Assembly: GCF_002646595.1 (NCBI RefSeq)
Contig: NZ_PDUD01000004.1
Coordinates: 62,001-126,000 of the forward strand
Length of the DNA stretch: 64,000 bases
Direction of reading: 5' to 3'
DNA from: Flavilitoribacter nigricans DSM 23189 = NBRC 102662
Lineage (GTDB): Bacteria > Bacteroidota > Bacteroidia > Chitinophagales > Saprospiraceae
Positions 37,453 through 46,029 of the stretch are shown here, piece after piece. The notes under the pieces were generated by a model that saw only the letters and a program-made list of their open reading frames with translations, was not told where the DNA came from and did not search any database. How positions within the stretch are numbered: the first letter of the stretch is position 1; the number at the start of each line of letters is the position of its first letter. Position numbers and translations under genes: made by a program.

Positions 37453-37505
37453 TAGCTTCAGGTTACGATCGAAGTGCCAGGTAGGATGAGCTATTTTTTA
37501 GCCCC

Positions 37506-37934
37506 TCAGGAAGTTGGAGGAGACTGCCAGAGTACCTGTACGATCTTCCATTTTCCGTCGTACTTACCCAACAGGATGTAATCCGTACCCCACCAGGCGG
37601 TGAGTTTAGCGGCAGCCGTCTGATCCTGTACATCCAGCAATTCTACCTTTTTGGGGGCTTCGGGAGAAACCGGGCCGCGTTTCTTGACGGAAAGGGCGTA
37701 CTTAAGCATTTGCTCGAAACTCATCGGTTCTCCTGCGTAGGTTTTTTTATCCTTCAGGCGGTAGTACCCGTACTTCTGGACTTCGGGTAATACACTGCGG
37801 TGGAGTTTGGAAGTGTCGCCTTCGTAGAAGCCTTCTACGTAATCGAGTACGGCTCGTTCTACGTCGGCCTCCTGGGCGGTGGCAAAGGTGCAGCAGCAAG
37901 CCAGCACCAGCATAAGGGTGGTTTGTTTTAACAT
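37506..37934 (-). CDS. Secreted NTF2-like (lumazine-binding type) protein
   Basis: A 142-aa protein with a signal peptide ending FATAQ (residue 20) and one NTF2-like domain: ERAVLDYVEGFYEGDTSKLH, then PEVQKYGYY and the C-terminal KYDGKWKIVQVLWQS. This matches the group often annotated as putative lumazine-binding proteins. Function is unknown. It is distinct in sequence from the NTF2-like protein at 3957. No operon partner was seen. Confidence 0.75.
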   Translation of the reverse strand: MLKQTTLMLVLACCCTFATAQEADVERAVLDYVEGFYEGDTSKLHRSVLPEVQKYGYYRLKDKKTYAGEPMSFEQMLKYALSVKKRGPVSPEAPKKVELLDVQDQTAAAKLTAWWGTDYILLGKYDGKWKIVQVLWQSPPTS

Positions 37935-38320
37935 GTCGGATGATTAATTATAAAACAGAGAAGTCCAGTGTGGACTATTACCTTAAAAGTAGCAATTTTT
38001 TCCCAGGATGACTTTGGGCAGATGGCACAAGTATCCAGGCATTTATCCAATCCGGCAAGCTTTCAGGGCAACCTGCCGTGCAAGCTGAATCGTACCCCCT
38101 TTACACCGCAGGGCTGTTCATTTCTATAAAAACGCAATGCGAATTTTTCAATTACCATATCAAGCACCATAGCAATAGCAAGCAAAAGGCAGCTTTCTGC
38201 TCCGATTTTGACCCTTTTGTCTGATTTTGAGTTATTGAAATTGCTATTGCCATTGAAATTGCCATTTTTCATATTCAATAATTTGAGAACTGAACAGCCT
38301 ACCCTTTACAGCGGGCTTTT
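37935..38320. other. Spacer with an imperfect duplication
   Basis: A 386-bp AT-richer gap. A short Asn-rich frame on the minus strand looks non-coding and was not called. The segment CCCTTTACACCGCAGGGCT near 38097 is loosely repeated as CCCTTTACAGCGGGCT near 38302, just past the end of the thioredoxin-like gene, hinting at a small duplication or eroded repeat. Confidence 0.35.
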
Positions 38321-39988
38321 CTATAGTTTCTCCTTCACTGCTTCCAGATCCACCGTACGTAAGGAATGGACCAGATCCGGATGGTACTGCCCGTCCTTAT
38401 CGATGAAAACGTGGCTGGGATAACCCGGCAATTCGAAATAGGACATGATGCTTTTGGATAGTTCCGGGCTGAGGAATATCTGGGGTGCCGCCACGCCCAG
38501 TTCTGCCACTTTTTTCTTCCACTTTTCTTCCGACGAACCGCTGGCGGAGCAGAGGTAGATCACCTGAACGCCCAATTCCTCGAGCTTCTCCCGGTTTTCG
38601 GCGCTGTTCTGCATATCGTAAATACAGGGACCGCACCAGGTTGCCCAGACGTCGAGGATGATGGCCTGATCGGGATAGGCGGCCCGGATGGAACCAAGTA
38701 GCTCTTCCAGTTCTTCCTGTTTGGCGAGGATCAGATCGGCGCCGTTCGGCAACTGTCCGACGTTTTCTCCCATGGGTGAATCCGACTTATTGATCTTGAT
38801 GGCGTTCAGTTTTTTATTGACCATCTCGATCTGTTGGCGGGTGGTTTCCCATTCCTTTTCCATGAGTTCGGCCGCCCATGTTGTTTTAATGGTTGGCATC
38901 AGTTTACCGATGTACAACTCGCGCTCCCAGATATCTTTTCCGCCTCCTACCAGCTTTAACAGATCGGCCTGTTCGGAGGGGAAGCGGTTCACCAGACGGG
39001 TGAATTTTTTGACCCGGGCGGCGTAAACTTCTTTTTCGTATTGTTCCCGGAAGTATTTGCTTTCCGTTCGGAAAACCTCTTTGTCGTATTCCTGCTCATC
39101 CAGTTTGGCGCTGAAAAGGGAAATGAACTCCTGCAGACGCTCCTGCTCCTGAGCAATGGGAATTGCCGGCAGAACATCTTCCCGGTAAATGTCCAGCAAT
39201 TCCTGTTGGGAATTCATCAGCATATAATTGCTGAGATATCCGTAATAGTCAATGACACTTTCGTTGCTGATAGCAAACGGACGGTGTCGGATCATTTCCT
39301 CCATCAGTTCCTCCGGCATAGTGTGCCCCCAGTGAGCAACGGCGATCTCTCCGTATTTTTGGGAAGCTAGCTGATTGGTCAGCAACCAGCCGTAAGGTGA
39401 AGGGTTTTCCTGCAGGAACTCCCGGACGATCACTTCCTGGCCATCGTAGTAGTCCAGGAGTTTTTCCGTTTTTCCGGCGGGGGAAAGTTCCCGGTCCATC
39501 AGCGCTTCTATATTGGCCGGCCGGCCCCCGGCGGGTCTTTGGGAGATTTCGAAGGTGGTAAAATCGTTGACCAACTGATTCAGTTCTCCGTCACTTCCAC
39601 CAAACCGGACGAATTCTGAGGCAAAGTGTTGCGAGGTATCGCGGAGGGCATCGAGGTCAACATCGATCGAGAGGTCCCGGTCGATGATCAACTGGCCGAA
39701 GTAGTTTTCGCCCACCCCAAACCAGATCTGCTGGTAACGGAGCGGGTAGTCCGGTTGAAATGCAAAGCTGCCGTCGGCATTCGGGCGGACCATTTTTTCG
39801 GCCTGGTGTTCGGGAGTCGGCACCACACTGACGAATTTGAGTTCGAGATCCTGGTCTTTTTCCGGATCGTATCCGTTCAGTTGTCCGGTGATCTTGGCGG
39901 TGATGGCATTGTGATGAGATTCCGGTTGTTGCGCATTCAGGTTGGAAAACAGCAAAGCTGCGCAGAGCATCAGAAAGGTGGTTTTCAT
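38321..39988 (-). CDS. TlpA/thioredoxin-like periplasmic protein
   Basis: A 555-aa protein with a signal peptide ending NLNAQ (residue 20). A beta-rich N-terminal domain of about 110 residues is followed by a long helical region (about 130-410) and a C-terminal thioredoxin fold with the active site WATWCGPC (Cys452, Cys455) and a later cis-proline region (FELPGYPSHVFIDKDG). Such large TlpA-like proteins are common in Bacteroidota; they act as disulfide reductases in the periplasm, and the helical part may bind a client protein. The gene is monocistronic. Confidence 0.85.
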   Translation of the reverse strand: MKTTFLMLCAALLFSNLNAQQPESHHNAITAKITGQLNGYDPEKDQDLELKFVSVVPTPEHQAEKMVRPNADGSFAFQPDYPLRYQQIWFGVGENYFGQLIIDRDLSIDVDLDALRDTSQHFASEFVRFGGSDGELNQLVNDFTTFEISQRPAGGRPANIEALMDRELSPAGKTEKLLDYYDGQEVIVREFLQENPSPYGWLLTNQLASQKYGEIAVAHWGHTMPEELMEEMIRHRPFAISNESVIDYYGYLSNYMLMNSQQELLDIYREDVLPAIPIAQEQERLQEFISLFSAKLDEQEYDKEVFRTESKYFREQYEKEVYAARVKKFTRLVNRFPSEQADLLKLVGGGKDIWERELYIGKLMPTIKTTWAAELMEKEWETTRQQIEMVNKKLNAIKINKSDSPMGENVGQLPNGADLILAKQEELEELLGSIRAAYPDQAIILDVWATWCGPCIYDMQNSAENREKLEELGVQVIYLCSASGSSEEKWKKKVAELGVAAPQIFLSPELSKSIMSYFELPGYPSHVFIDKDGQYHPDLVHSLRTVDLEAVKEKL

Positions 39989-40150
39989 GATCGGTGATAG
40001 TTTTTTTCTGTTCTCGACGCAAAGTGGCTGGGAGTTTCCAAACCAAAATTTACGTCAGTATACTGCTTAAGGTGCGTACTTTCTGGAAAAGATGCAACTA
40101 AGCCCTATTTTGGCGGCTCAAATTGTATAAACACCCAAAGATCAGACCCG

Positions 40151-40723
40151 ATGGACCATAAATACCAGGAAAACGAAACCTTCACCGGCGTGGATTTTGC
40201 GGAGCGGGCGCCGGATGCCGATGCTTACGAGGACTGCACTTTCCAAAACTGTAATTTTTCCAATGTAGATCTGAGCGGACTGAAATTCTCCGCCTGCCGT
40301 TTCGAAAGCTGCGATCTGAGTATGGCCACGCTGGGAGAAACGGCATTGCAGGAAGTTGAGTTTAGCAATTGCAAACTAATGGGCCTTCGCTTCGATGAGT
40401 GCCGTACTTTTCTTTTGGGCTTTCAGTTTACGGATTGCGTGCTGAATTTTTCGTCGTTCTATAATCTAAAGATCCCGAACACCAGCTTTCAGGCCTGCTC
40501 ACTGGTAGAAGTGGAATTCATCGGCGCGGATCTGAGCGGCGCCGTTTTTGACGAATGCGACCTGAGCGGCGCGGTTTTCGAAAACACCGTACTGGAACGG
40601 GCCGATTTCCGCCTGGCGAGCCATTTTTCGATCGACCCGGAATTAAATCGGATCGGTCGGGCCAAATTTTCTTCCACAGGGTTGGCCGGCTTGCTGGAAA
40701 AGTATAATCTTGTGATCGAATAG
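40151..40723 (+). CDS. Pentapeptide repeat protein
   Basis: A 190-aa protein made almost wholly of pentapeptide repeats of the A(D/N)Lxx type: CTFQNCNFSNVDLSGLKFSA, CRFESCDLSMATL, ADLSGAVFDECDLSGAVFEN. This gives a right-handed quadrilateral beta-helix similar in size to Qnr and McbG proteins, some of which mimic DNA and protect gyrase. No direct evidence links this copy to drug resistance. A central break (CRTFLLGFQFTDCVLNFSSF) matches the hinge between two helical blocks. It lies 60 bp before ppa. Confidence 0.85.
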   Translation: MDHKYQENETFTGVDFAERAPDADAYEDCTFQNCNFSNVDLSGLKFSACRFESCDLSMATLGETALQEVEFSNCKLMGLRFDECRTFLLGFQFTDCVLNFSSFYNLKIPNTSFQACSLVEVEFIGADLSGAVFDECDLSGAVFENTVLERADFRLASHFSIDPELNRIGRAKFSSTGLAGLLEKYNLVIE

Positions 40724-40783
40724 TTTTCAGCGCCCGGATCCGGGCCACAGAAAACGTATACCGAAGAACTGAATAGGAATACC

Positions 40784-41326
40784 ATGATCTTAGACCCGCA
40801 AAATCCCTGGCACAAAGTACCGGTCGGCAAAGACGCCCCGGATATCGTTACAGCCATCATCGAGATCCCACAGAATACCCGCGCTAAATACGAGCTGGAT
40901 AAAACCACCGGCATGCTCAAACTGGACCGCGTGCTGTACTCTTCCATGTATTATCCGGCCAATTATGGCTTTATCCCCCGCACTTACTGCGACGACAAGG
41001 ACCCGCTGGATATCGTAGTGCTCTCCCAGATCACGGTAGTCCCCATGTGTCTGATCTCCGCAAAAGTGATCGGCGTAATGCGCATGCTGGACGGCGGTGA
41101 ACTGGACGACAAGATCATCGCCGTGGCCGATAATGATATGAGTGTAAACCACATGAATGACATCAGCGAGCTGCCGGAACACTTCTTCAACGAACTCCGG
41201 AATTTCTTTGAGGACTATAAAAAACTGGAACACAAAACGGTGCAGGTAGAGCAATTTCAGAATGCCGAACTGGCCCGCGAGATCGTCACCAAAAGCATGG
41301 AGGACTATCTCGAACTGATCAAATAG
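40784..41326 (+). CDS. ppa: Inorganic pyrophosphatase, family I
   Basis: A 180-aa cytoplasmic enzyme that splits pyrophosphate, pulling biosynthetic reactions forward. All family I signatures are visible: PNAW-like start [12 protein letters not shown], the [14 protein letters not shown] segment, [12 protein letters not shown], the metal site DDKDPLDI (three aspartates spaced D-x-D-x-x-D) and [14 protein letters not shown]. Length matches bacterial hexameric enzymes. A heptamer repeat array follows about 55 bp after the stop. Confidence 0.95.
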   Translation: MILDPQNPWHKVPVGKDAPDIVTAIIEIPQNTRAKYELDKTTGMLKLDRVLYSSMYYPANYGFIPRTYCDDKDPLDIVVLSQITVVPMCLISAKVIGVMRMLDGGELDDKIIAVADNDMSVNHMNDISELPEHFFNELRNFFEDYKKLEHKTVQVEQFQNAELAREIVTKSMEDYLELIK

Positions 41327-41381
41327 GATCTCTGTTGAAAAGGATCAAAGGTTTGTTCTACTCATCCCCATCCATGCACCA

Positions 41382-41479
41382 TCAACCGTCAACCCTAAAC
41401 CCTCAACCGTCAACCCTCAACCGTCCCCCGTCAACCCTCGACCGTCAACCCTCGACCGTCCACCATCCCCCATCCCCCA
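41382..41479. repeat. Array of 14 degenerate heptamers, reverse orientation
   Basis: Fourteen 7-bp units in perfect register: TCAACCG, TCAACCC, TAAACCC, TCAACCG, TCGACCG, ending in TCCCCCA copies. The reverse complement is the GGTYGAN unit of the array at 28144-28234. It lies in the 357-bp gap between ppa and the acyl-CoA dehydrogenase gene, upstream of the promoter of the latter. Nothing else was identified in the gap except that promoter. Confidence 0.9.
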
Positions 41480-41531
41480 CTCACAAAACCATCAACACAC
41501 ACACTCAAAGGGCCCAGCCAATCAATTGCCG

Positions 41532-41562
41532 TTTCTCCGCTCCCGCACCGCCCCTACCTTTG
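41532..41562 (+). promoter_or_regulatory. Likely promoter of the acyl-CoA dehydrogenase gene
   Basis: The -7 box TACCTTTG (41555-41562) matches the Bacteroidota consensus exactly; TTTC (41532-41535), 19 bases upstream, differs by one base from the -33 box. The leader would be about 115 bases. Confidence 0.45.
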
Positions 41563-41683
41563 GGGAAACTTCAACTATCGGACCTGTCACATCGCCTTCC
41601 GGAAAAAAATTACCCGGAAAATTATCAGACGCTCTGGCGGAAAATGAGACTGGTCCGGTAGGTTAACATCAAAACTCACGACA

Positions 41684-42808
41684 ATGAATGTATTACAAGC
41701 GGTTGAACCTACCTGGGAAGAATTGACGCACGAATTGGGAAAGGTTTTCGCCAAGCGGGCCGCTCAGACTGATCTCCAGGGCAAATTCGTATTTGCCAAC
41801 TACGAAGAACTGAAAACCCACCGTTATTTTTCCGCCATGGTGCCTCTTGAATTCGGTGGTGGCGGTATGTCCTACGAAGAAATGTGCAACCTCATCCGGA
41901 CGATGGCCCACTACTGCGGCTCCACGGCATTGGCTTTCTCCATGCACCAGCACCTGGTAGCGGCCACGGTCTGGAAATACAAAAATAAAGGCGAAGGCGC
42001 GGCGGTACTGCAAAAGATCGCCGATCAGCAACTCGTACTCGTCAGCACCGGTGCCCGGGACTGGCTGGGCTCTAACGGAGAGCTCGAACGGGTAGAGGGC
42101 GGCTATCTGTTTTCCGGCAAAAAGGCATTTGCCAGTCAGTCCATCGCCGGTGATATTGCCGTGACGAGCGCTCCCTACCTCAACGAGGATCAGGAATGGA
42201 AGGTATTGCACTTCTCCACGCCGATCAAGACCAAAGGCGTACAGGTACTGGACGACTGGGATGTGATGGGCATGCGGGCTACCGGTTCGCAGACCATCCA
42301 GTTCGATCGCGTATTTATCCCGGACTCGGCCATTGCGCTGACTCGGGATCAGGGTGAATTCCATCTGGTATGGAATGTCGTACTGGCCGTGGCCATGCCG
42401 CTGATCATGTCCGCCTACGTCGGTATTGCCGAAAAGGCGATGGAAATTGCCCTGAGTATCGGTAAAAAATATTACCGCAATCAGGACCACATGCCCTACC
42501 TGATCGGTAAGCTGAATAATACACTAGTAGGCACGCAGGCGCAGTGGGCAGCCATGTACGCCCTGACCAATAACTTCAATTTTAAACCGCAGGAGGCAAT
42601 GTCCATGCAGATCCTCAGTCTGAAGACCAATGTGGCGGATGGCTGTATCAAGGTCGTGTCGGACGCCATGGAAGCGATCGGTGGCCAGAGCTTTTACCGG
42701 AAAAACACCCTGGAACGTTTGTTCCGAGATGTGCAGGCGGCTCAGTTCCATCCACTGCCCAAGTGGGATCAGTATGCCTTCACCGGTAAGCGGTTGCTCG
42801 AAAAATAG
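41684..42808 (+). CDS. Acyl-CoA dehydrogenase family flavoprotein
   Basis: A 374-aa flavoprotein with the acyl-CoA dehydrogenase plan: helical N-domain (GGGGMSYEEMCNLIRTMAHY), middle beta-domain (VSTGARDWLGSNG, GYLFSGKKAFASQS, MGMRATGSQTIQFDRVFIP) and helical C-domain (AIGGQSFYRKNTLERLFRDV). Such enzymes make an alpha-beta double bond in acyl-CoA or act on related substrates. The usual catalytic Glu could not be placed with certainty, and the middle region resembles the group that includes flavin monooxygenases such as DszC. No fatty-acid genes are nearby. Confidence 0.85.
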   Translation: MNVLQAVEPTWEELTHELGKVFAKRAAQTDLQGKFVFANYEELKTHRYFSAMVPLEFGGGGMSYEEMCNLIRTMAHYCGSTALAFSMHQHLVAATVWKYKNKGEGAAVLQKIADQQLVLVSTGARDWLGSNGELERVEGGYLFSGKKAFASQSIAGDIAVTSAPYLNEDQEWKVLHFSTPIKTKGVQVLDDWDVMGMRATGSQTIQFDRVFIPDSAIALTRDQGEFHLVWNVVLAVAMPLIMSAYVGIAEKAMEIALSIGKKYYRNQDHMPYLIGKLNNTLVGTQAQWAAMYALTNNFNFKPQEAMSMQILSLKTNVADGCIKVVSDAMEAIGGQSFYRKNTLERLFRDVQAAQFHPLPKWDQYAFTGKRLLEK

Positions 42809-43041
42809 GTAGGAACCGTGCCCGGCGTGCGGTCTCGTTCAATGAAATATTCGGTAAGGGAAAGCGGCCCTGGCGGTCGTTCCCTTGCCGACACCCTAAA
42901 ACCCTGTCGATCCGCAGAAAATATGAATGCGGATCCGATCTTCCCTGTAAACCCCTTATCATTCCCCGGTTGTGCCTCCCCGGAGAGTTCCCTGAAAATT
43001 TGTTCGGGGTGCTTTCCCCGGATAGCAGCAAATACTCTCCG

Positions 43042-43059
43042 CTGCACTTGAATGTGCAG
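43042..43059. promoter_or_regulatory. Palindrome over the AraC-gene promoter
   Basis: Perfect 6-bp arms CTGCAC and GTGCAG with the spacer TTGAAT. The spacer contains the TTG of the -33 box, so a regulator bound here would control the AraC-type gene, perhaps by its own product. Confidence 0.45.
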
Positions 43060-43079
43060 GGTATATTTCTGTACCTTTG
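43048..43079 (+). promoter_or_regulatory. Bacteroidota-type promoter of the AraC-type gene
   Basis: TTG (43048-43050), 21-base spacer, TACCTTTG (43072-43079). The -7 box is an exact match. It lies about 26 bases before the ATG at 43105 and supports that start over upstream in-frame ATGs. Confidence 0.65.
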
Positions 43080-43104
43080 GTGTTTCAACCCGAGGTGCAA
43101 TCTT

Positions 43105-44238
43105 ATGGATGATATGATGAACACAATTGTCTGGGCCGCGATTATTCAGGGGCTTTTGCTGGGCATTGTGTACAGTTCCTCCAAAAAATACAACGCTTTC
43201 GCCAATCGCCTGCTGGGCGCTTTTTTGTTCACCCTGGTAGCGGAAGCACTGACTATTTTCCTGCCTTTCGAAAGTATCGGTGGATATCCGCTTACCGGAT
43301 ACTTCGCATTGCCGGAGGTCAAGTTATTCTTTCCACTTTTATTCGTCCATTTCGTTCTGGAAAAGGTAGGGCAGTCCGGTCACTACCGTCCTTTTTTGCG
43401 TATTCACTACTACCTGGCTTTTGCGGTCGCCGGCCTCACGGCGGTCAATTTACTGGTTTTCTTTTTTACCGGATCTCCGCTGCGGACATTCACCGGGAGC
43501 AGATTGCTGACGGTCATTTTTATGAGTCAGCAGGTTTATGCCTTCGGGCTGAGTATAGTCGCCCTGCTTATTTCCATCCGGGCGACCCGGCATTACCGGG
43601 AACGGGTCAAAAATGAATATTCCGATTTTACGATGTTGGAGATCAACTGGCTCTGGCAGTTCATTTTTATCATTATTCCCATCATTCTGCTTTGGGGAGG
43701 AGAACTGATCCGGATCGCGCTCGGCGGAGAAGGTGGCGAATCCGACCTGGTGATGATCAACTGGGGGCTGCTGGTTATTTTTATCTATTTCGTCAGTTAT
43801 AAGGCCTTCCGCCACCAGAACCTGTTTGAAGGAAGTGATGCGGGAACGACTCCCGCTCCGGACACCGCAGTAAAATCCGAAGAAGAGAATGACGATTACG
43901 ATCGGTGGGGAGAGCGGCTGAAACAAAATATGGAAAGCGAAAAACACTATCTGGACCACGACCTCACCATCCACGAACTGGCTCGAAAACTCTCCATTTC
44001 TCCCCGGCTGATCTCTACCTGTATCAATCGCTATTTCGGCTGCAATTTTTCGGAATGGATCAACAACTACCGCGTGGACGAAGCGCTGCGACGCCTGGAG
44101 GATCCGGAAAATGCCCATCTTTCCATCGAGGGGATCGGCCTGGATTCCGGTTTCAAATCCCGCTCGGCTATGTATACGGCTTTCAAGAAGAAGACCGGCC
44201 GCACGCCCGGACATTTCCGACAGGTGGAGGTGTCCTGA
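43105..44238 (+). CDS. Membrane-anchored AraC-family regulator
   Basis: A 377-aa protein from the ATG at 43105, the start that fits the promoter. The N-terminal 230 residues form about seven membrane helices (TIVWAAIIQGLLLGIVY, LLGAFLFTLVAEALTIFL, FIFIIIPIILLWGGELI and others). An acidic linker follows, then a C-terminal AraC double helix-turn-helix (HYLDHDLTIHELARKLSISP, INNYRVDEALRRLEDPENAH, LDSGFKSRSAMYTAFKKKTG). Proteins with this plan are common in Bacteroidota and are thought to sense a membrane or periplasmic signal and bind DNA from the membrane. It is upstream of the barrel/hydrolase operon on the same strand and may control it. Confidence 0.85.
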   Translation: MDDMMNTIVWAAIIQGLLLGIVYSSSKKYNAFANRLLGAFLFTLVAEALTIFLPFESIGGYPLTGYFALPEVKLFFPLLFVHFVLEKVGQSGHYRPFLRIHYYLAFAVAGLTAVNLLVFFFTGSPLRTFTGSRLLTVIFMSQQVYAFGLSIVALLISIRATRHYRERVKNEYSDFTMLEINWLWQFIFIIIPIILLWGGELIRIALGGEGGESDLVMINWGLLVIFIYFVSYKAFRHQNLFEGSDAGTTPAPDTAVKSEEENDDYDRWGERLKQNMESEKHYLDHDLTIHELARKLSISPRLISTCINRYFGCNFSEWINNYRVDEALRRLEDPENAHLSIEGIGLDSGFKSRSAMYTAFKKKTGRTPGHFRQVEVS

Positions 44239-44263
44239 AAGCTGTATCCGGTACAACTACAAC

Positions 44264-44294
44264 TTTACCAGCCCTGATATTCCCCCTAATTTTG
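44264..44294 (+). promoter_or_regulatory. Likely promoter of the barrel-hydrolase-barrel operon
   Basis: TTTA (44264-44267), 19-base spacer, TAATTTTG (44287-44294). The -7 box fits TAnnTTTG exactly and the -33 box differs in one base. The leader to the ATG at 44376 would be about 75 bases. Confidence 0.45.
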
Positions 44295-44375
44295 GATCTG
44301 TAATCGCCTGAGCTCCACGGCAGTTTATCGCTTTCCGGGAGCAATGGGTACCCACTGTAATTAAAAGGTTTAAAA

Positions 44376-44936
44376 ATGATGAGATCCATGTATTTCGTCC
44401 TGTTCTGTATCCTGGTCGCCGGACCGGGGCAGGGGAGGGCCCAAAAACAAATTAATCTGGGCGCCGGATATTTCGGTGCCGGCCGGTCCGCTCCCGGACT
44501 GGTGCTGGCGCTGGAACTGGAACCCTTTCAAAGTGAATCTTTCTCTTCTCCCACCCGCCTCAATCTGGGCTATTTTAAAGATCCGGATTACGGTGTAGCT
44601 TTTCTCGATCTGCACAAAGGTTTCCGCAAGTATTTTCGTTCCGGCCTTTACCTGGAGCAATCGGTTGGGGTCGGTCTGATGGCCACCTATTACGATGTGG
44701 ACAATCTGTATTACTTCGACCGTTACCGGAATTCGATCCGCTTTAAGGAAGGGGCGAATATCAGTGTAATGCCCTCCGTCGAACTGGGGATCGGCTATCT
44801 GCTGGGAGATACCCAAACGTCCCAGAACCGGATCTGGATCCGCCCCAGAATTTACTGGAACCTGGGATTCCGCAACTTGGCTTTCCCCTACGCGGCCATT
44901 CAGGCCGGATTTTCTCACACCCTAAATGCCCGATAA
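44376..44936 (+). CDS. Small outer-membrane barrel-like protein, copy 1
   Basis: A 186-aa protein with a signal peptide ending GRAQK (about residue 23). The mature part alternates hydrophobic and polar residues as in an eight-stranded barrel (INLGAGYFGAGRSAPGLVLA, YLEQSVGVGLMATYY, ISVMPSVELGIGYLLG) and ends AIQAGFSHTLNAR. It is clearly paralogous to the protein at 46030-46584, sharing GYFG, LDLH-G-R-Y-RSG and VGVGL-type segments. No family name is known to me. The alpha/beta hydrolase gene starts one base after its stop, so the two are co-translated. Confidence 0.75.
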   Translation: MMRSMYFVLFCILVAGPGQGRAQKQINLGAGYFGAGRSAPGLVLALELEPFQSESFSSPTRLNLGYFKDPDYGVAFLDLHKGFRKYFRSGLYLEQSVGVGLMATYYDVDNLYYFDRYRNSIRFKEGANISVMPSVELGIGYLLGDTQTSQNRIWIRPRIYWNLGFRNLAFPYAAIQAGFSHTLNAR

Positions 44937-44937
44937 G

Positions 44938-45966
44938 ATGAAAACCCACTCGCTGTTATTACTCCTTTGCGCCCTGATTTTCGGGGCCTGCAACAAGTCC
45001 GAATTCCTGACCGAAGGAGATTATTTCCACCTGGACCACAACGGTGCCAAACTGCCCGTCTGGGTGAAAGGCAATGTAGATTCCGGAGTGTTTATCATTA
45101 CGGTGCACGGAGGCCCCGGTGATTCCGGTCACGAATTTCCGCTGTCCAAAGGTTTTAAATACCTGGAGGAGGATTACGCCGTAGTGTACTGGGATCAGCG
45201 GTTTTCCGGATTGAGCCAGGGAGATCCCGATGATTCCAACATCACCCCTGAATTATTCATCGAAGACACCGAAAAGGTGGTGGAACTGATCCGGCACCGC
45301 TACGGGGATCCCACCCTGTTTATGCTGGGGCACAGTTGGGGTGGCCAGTTGTCAGCCGGTTACCTGGGCCGCGACGATCACGATCAGCTCTTCAACGGCT
45401 GGATCGATCTCGACGGCTCCATTTATGGAGCGCTGGAAGCCCAGATCATGAAAGACTGGATCCTGGAACAGGTACCCGGCAAACTGAACGAGGAAGGATC
45501 GGACAAGGCCTTCTGGCAGTTTGTGCTGGATTGGTATGAGGCCCATCCGGCACCGGATAACTACACCGATCAGGAGCCTTATTTTTTTGCCGATGCCCTG
45601 GACGGATACGCCTACGATTGGGAGAGAACCCAGGAACTGAATCCCGTGCCCTACCATGAACTGATCTTCAGCTCCATGTTCTCGCTGGCCTATTACGTAT
45701 CGGGCCTGACCACCGATCAGAGTTGGGCGGACGATCTCAATTTTACCCCCGAATTGGCACAGATCACGATTCCGTCCCTATTGCTCTGGGGAAAGAACGA
45801 CGGTGCCGTGCCCGCGGCGGTAGGGGACTACGTATACGAACACCTGGCGACCCCGATTGCGGATAAACGCCTGGTAAAAATTGACGAATGTTCCCACGCT
45901 CCGCACTACGATCAGCCGGAGATCTTTTACCAGCAGGTCGTGGAATTTGTCGAGCAATACCAGTAA
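44938..45966 (+). CDS. Lipoprotein alpha/beta hydrolase, prolyl-aminopeptidase-like
   Basis: A 342-aa protein from the ATG at 44938, giving the lipoprotein signal LLCALIFGAC; an ATG 12 bases upstream would overlap the previous gene. The hydrolase has the HGGPG oxyanion motif, WDQRFSGLSQGD, nucleophile Ser in LGHSWGGQ, and a C-terminal IDECSHAPHYDQPE with the catalytic His. These match the S33 family (proline iminopeptidases and related esterases). The lipid anchor puts it on the periplasmic side or cell surface. It is flanked on both sides by paralogous barrel proteins in one operon. Confidence 0.85.
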   Translation: MKTHSLLLLLCALIFGACNKSEFLTEGDYFHLDHNGAKLPVWVKGNVDSGVFIITVHGGPGDSGHEFPLSKGFKYLEEDYAVVYWDQRFSGLSQGDPDDSNITPELFIEDTEKVVELIRHRYGDPTLFMLGHSWGGQLSAGYLGRDDHDQLFNGWIDLDGSIYGALEAQIMKDWILEQVPGKLNEEGSDKAFWQFVLDWYEAHPAPDNYTDQEPYFFADALDGYAYDWERTQELNPVPYHELIFSSMFSLAYYVSGLTTDQSWADDLNFTPELAQITIPSLLLWGKNDGAVPAAVGDYVYEHLATPIADKRLVKIDECSHAPHYDQPEIFYQQVVEFVEQYQ

Positions 45967-46029
45967 GTGCGGAAAAGGAATGGCGATATACAGCCATCCG
46001 TTGATTTATCACCAAGAAAAAAAATAAAA

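Noticed and set aside
38063-38278. A 71-codon minus-strand open frame with an Asn-rich start
   Set aside because: Low-complexity beginning, no recognisable domain and no promoter or partner; it looks like spacer.
41335-41661. A 108-codon open frame covering the heptamer array
   Set aside because: The apparent Pro/Ser/Thr-rich peptide is only the translation of the 7-bp repeat.
42853-42889. Hairpin GGTAAGGGAA/TTCCCTTGCC after the acyl-CoA dehydrogenase gene
   Set aside because: One wobble pair, a 17-base loop and no T-run; too weak to call a terminator.
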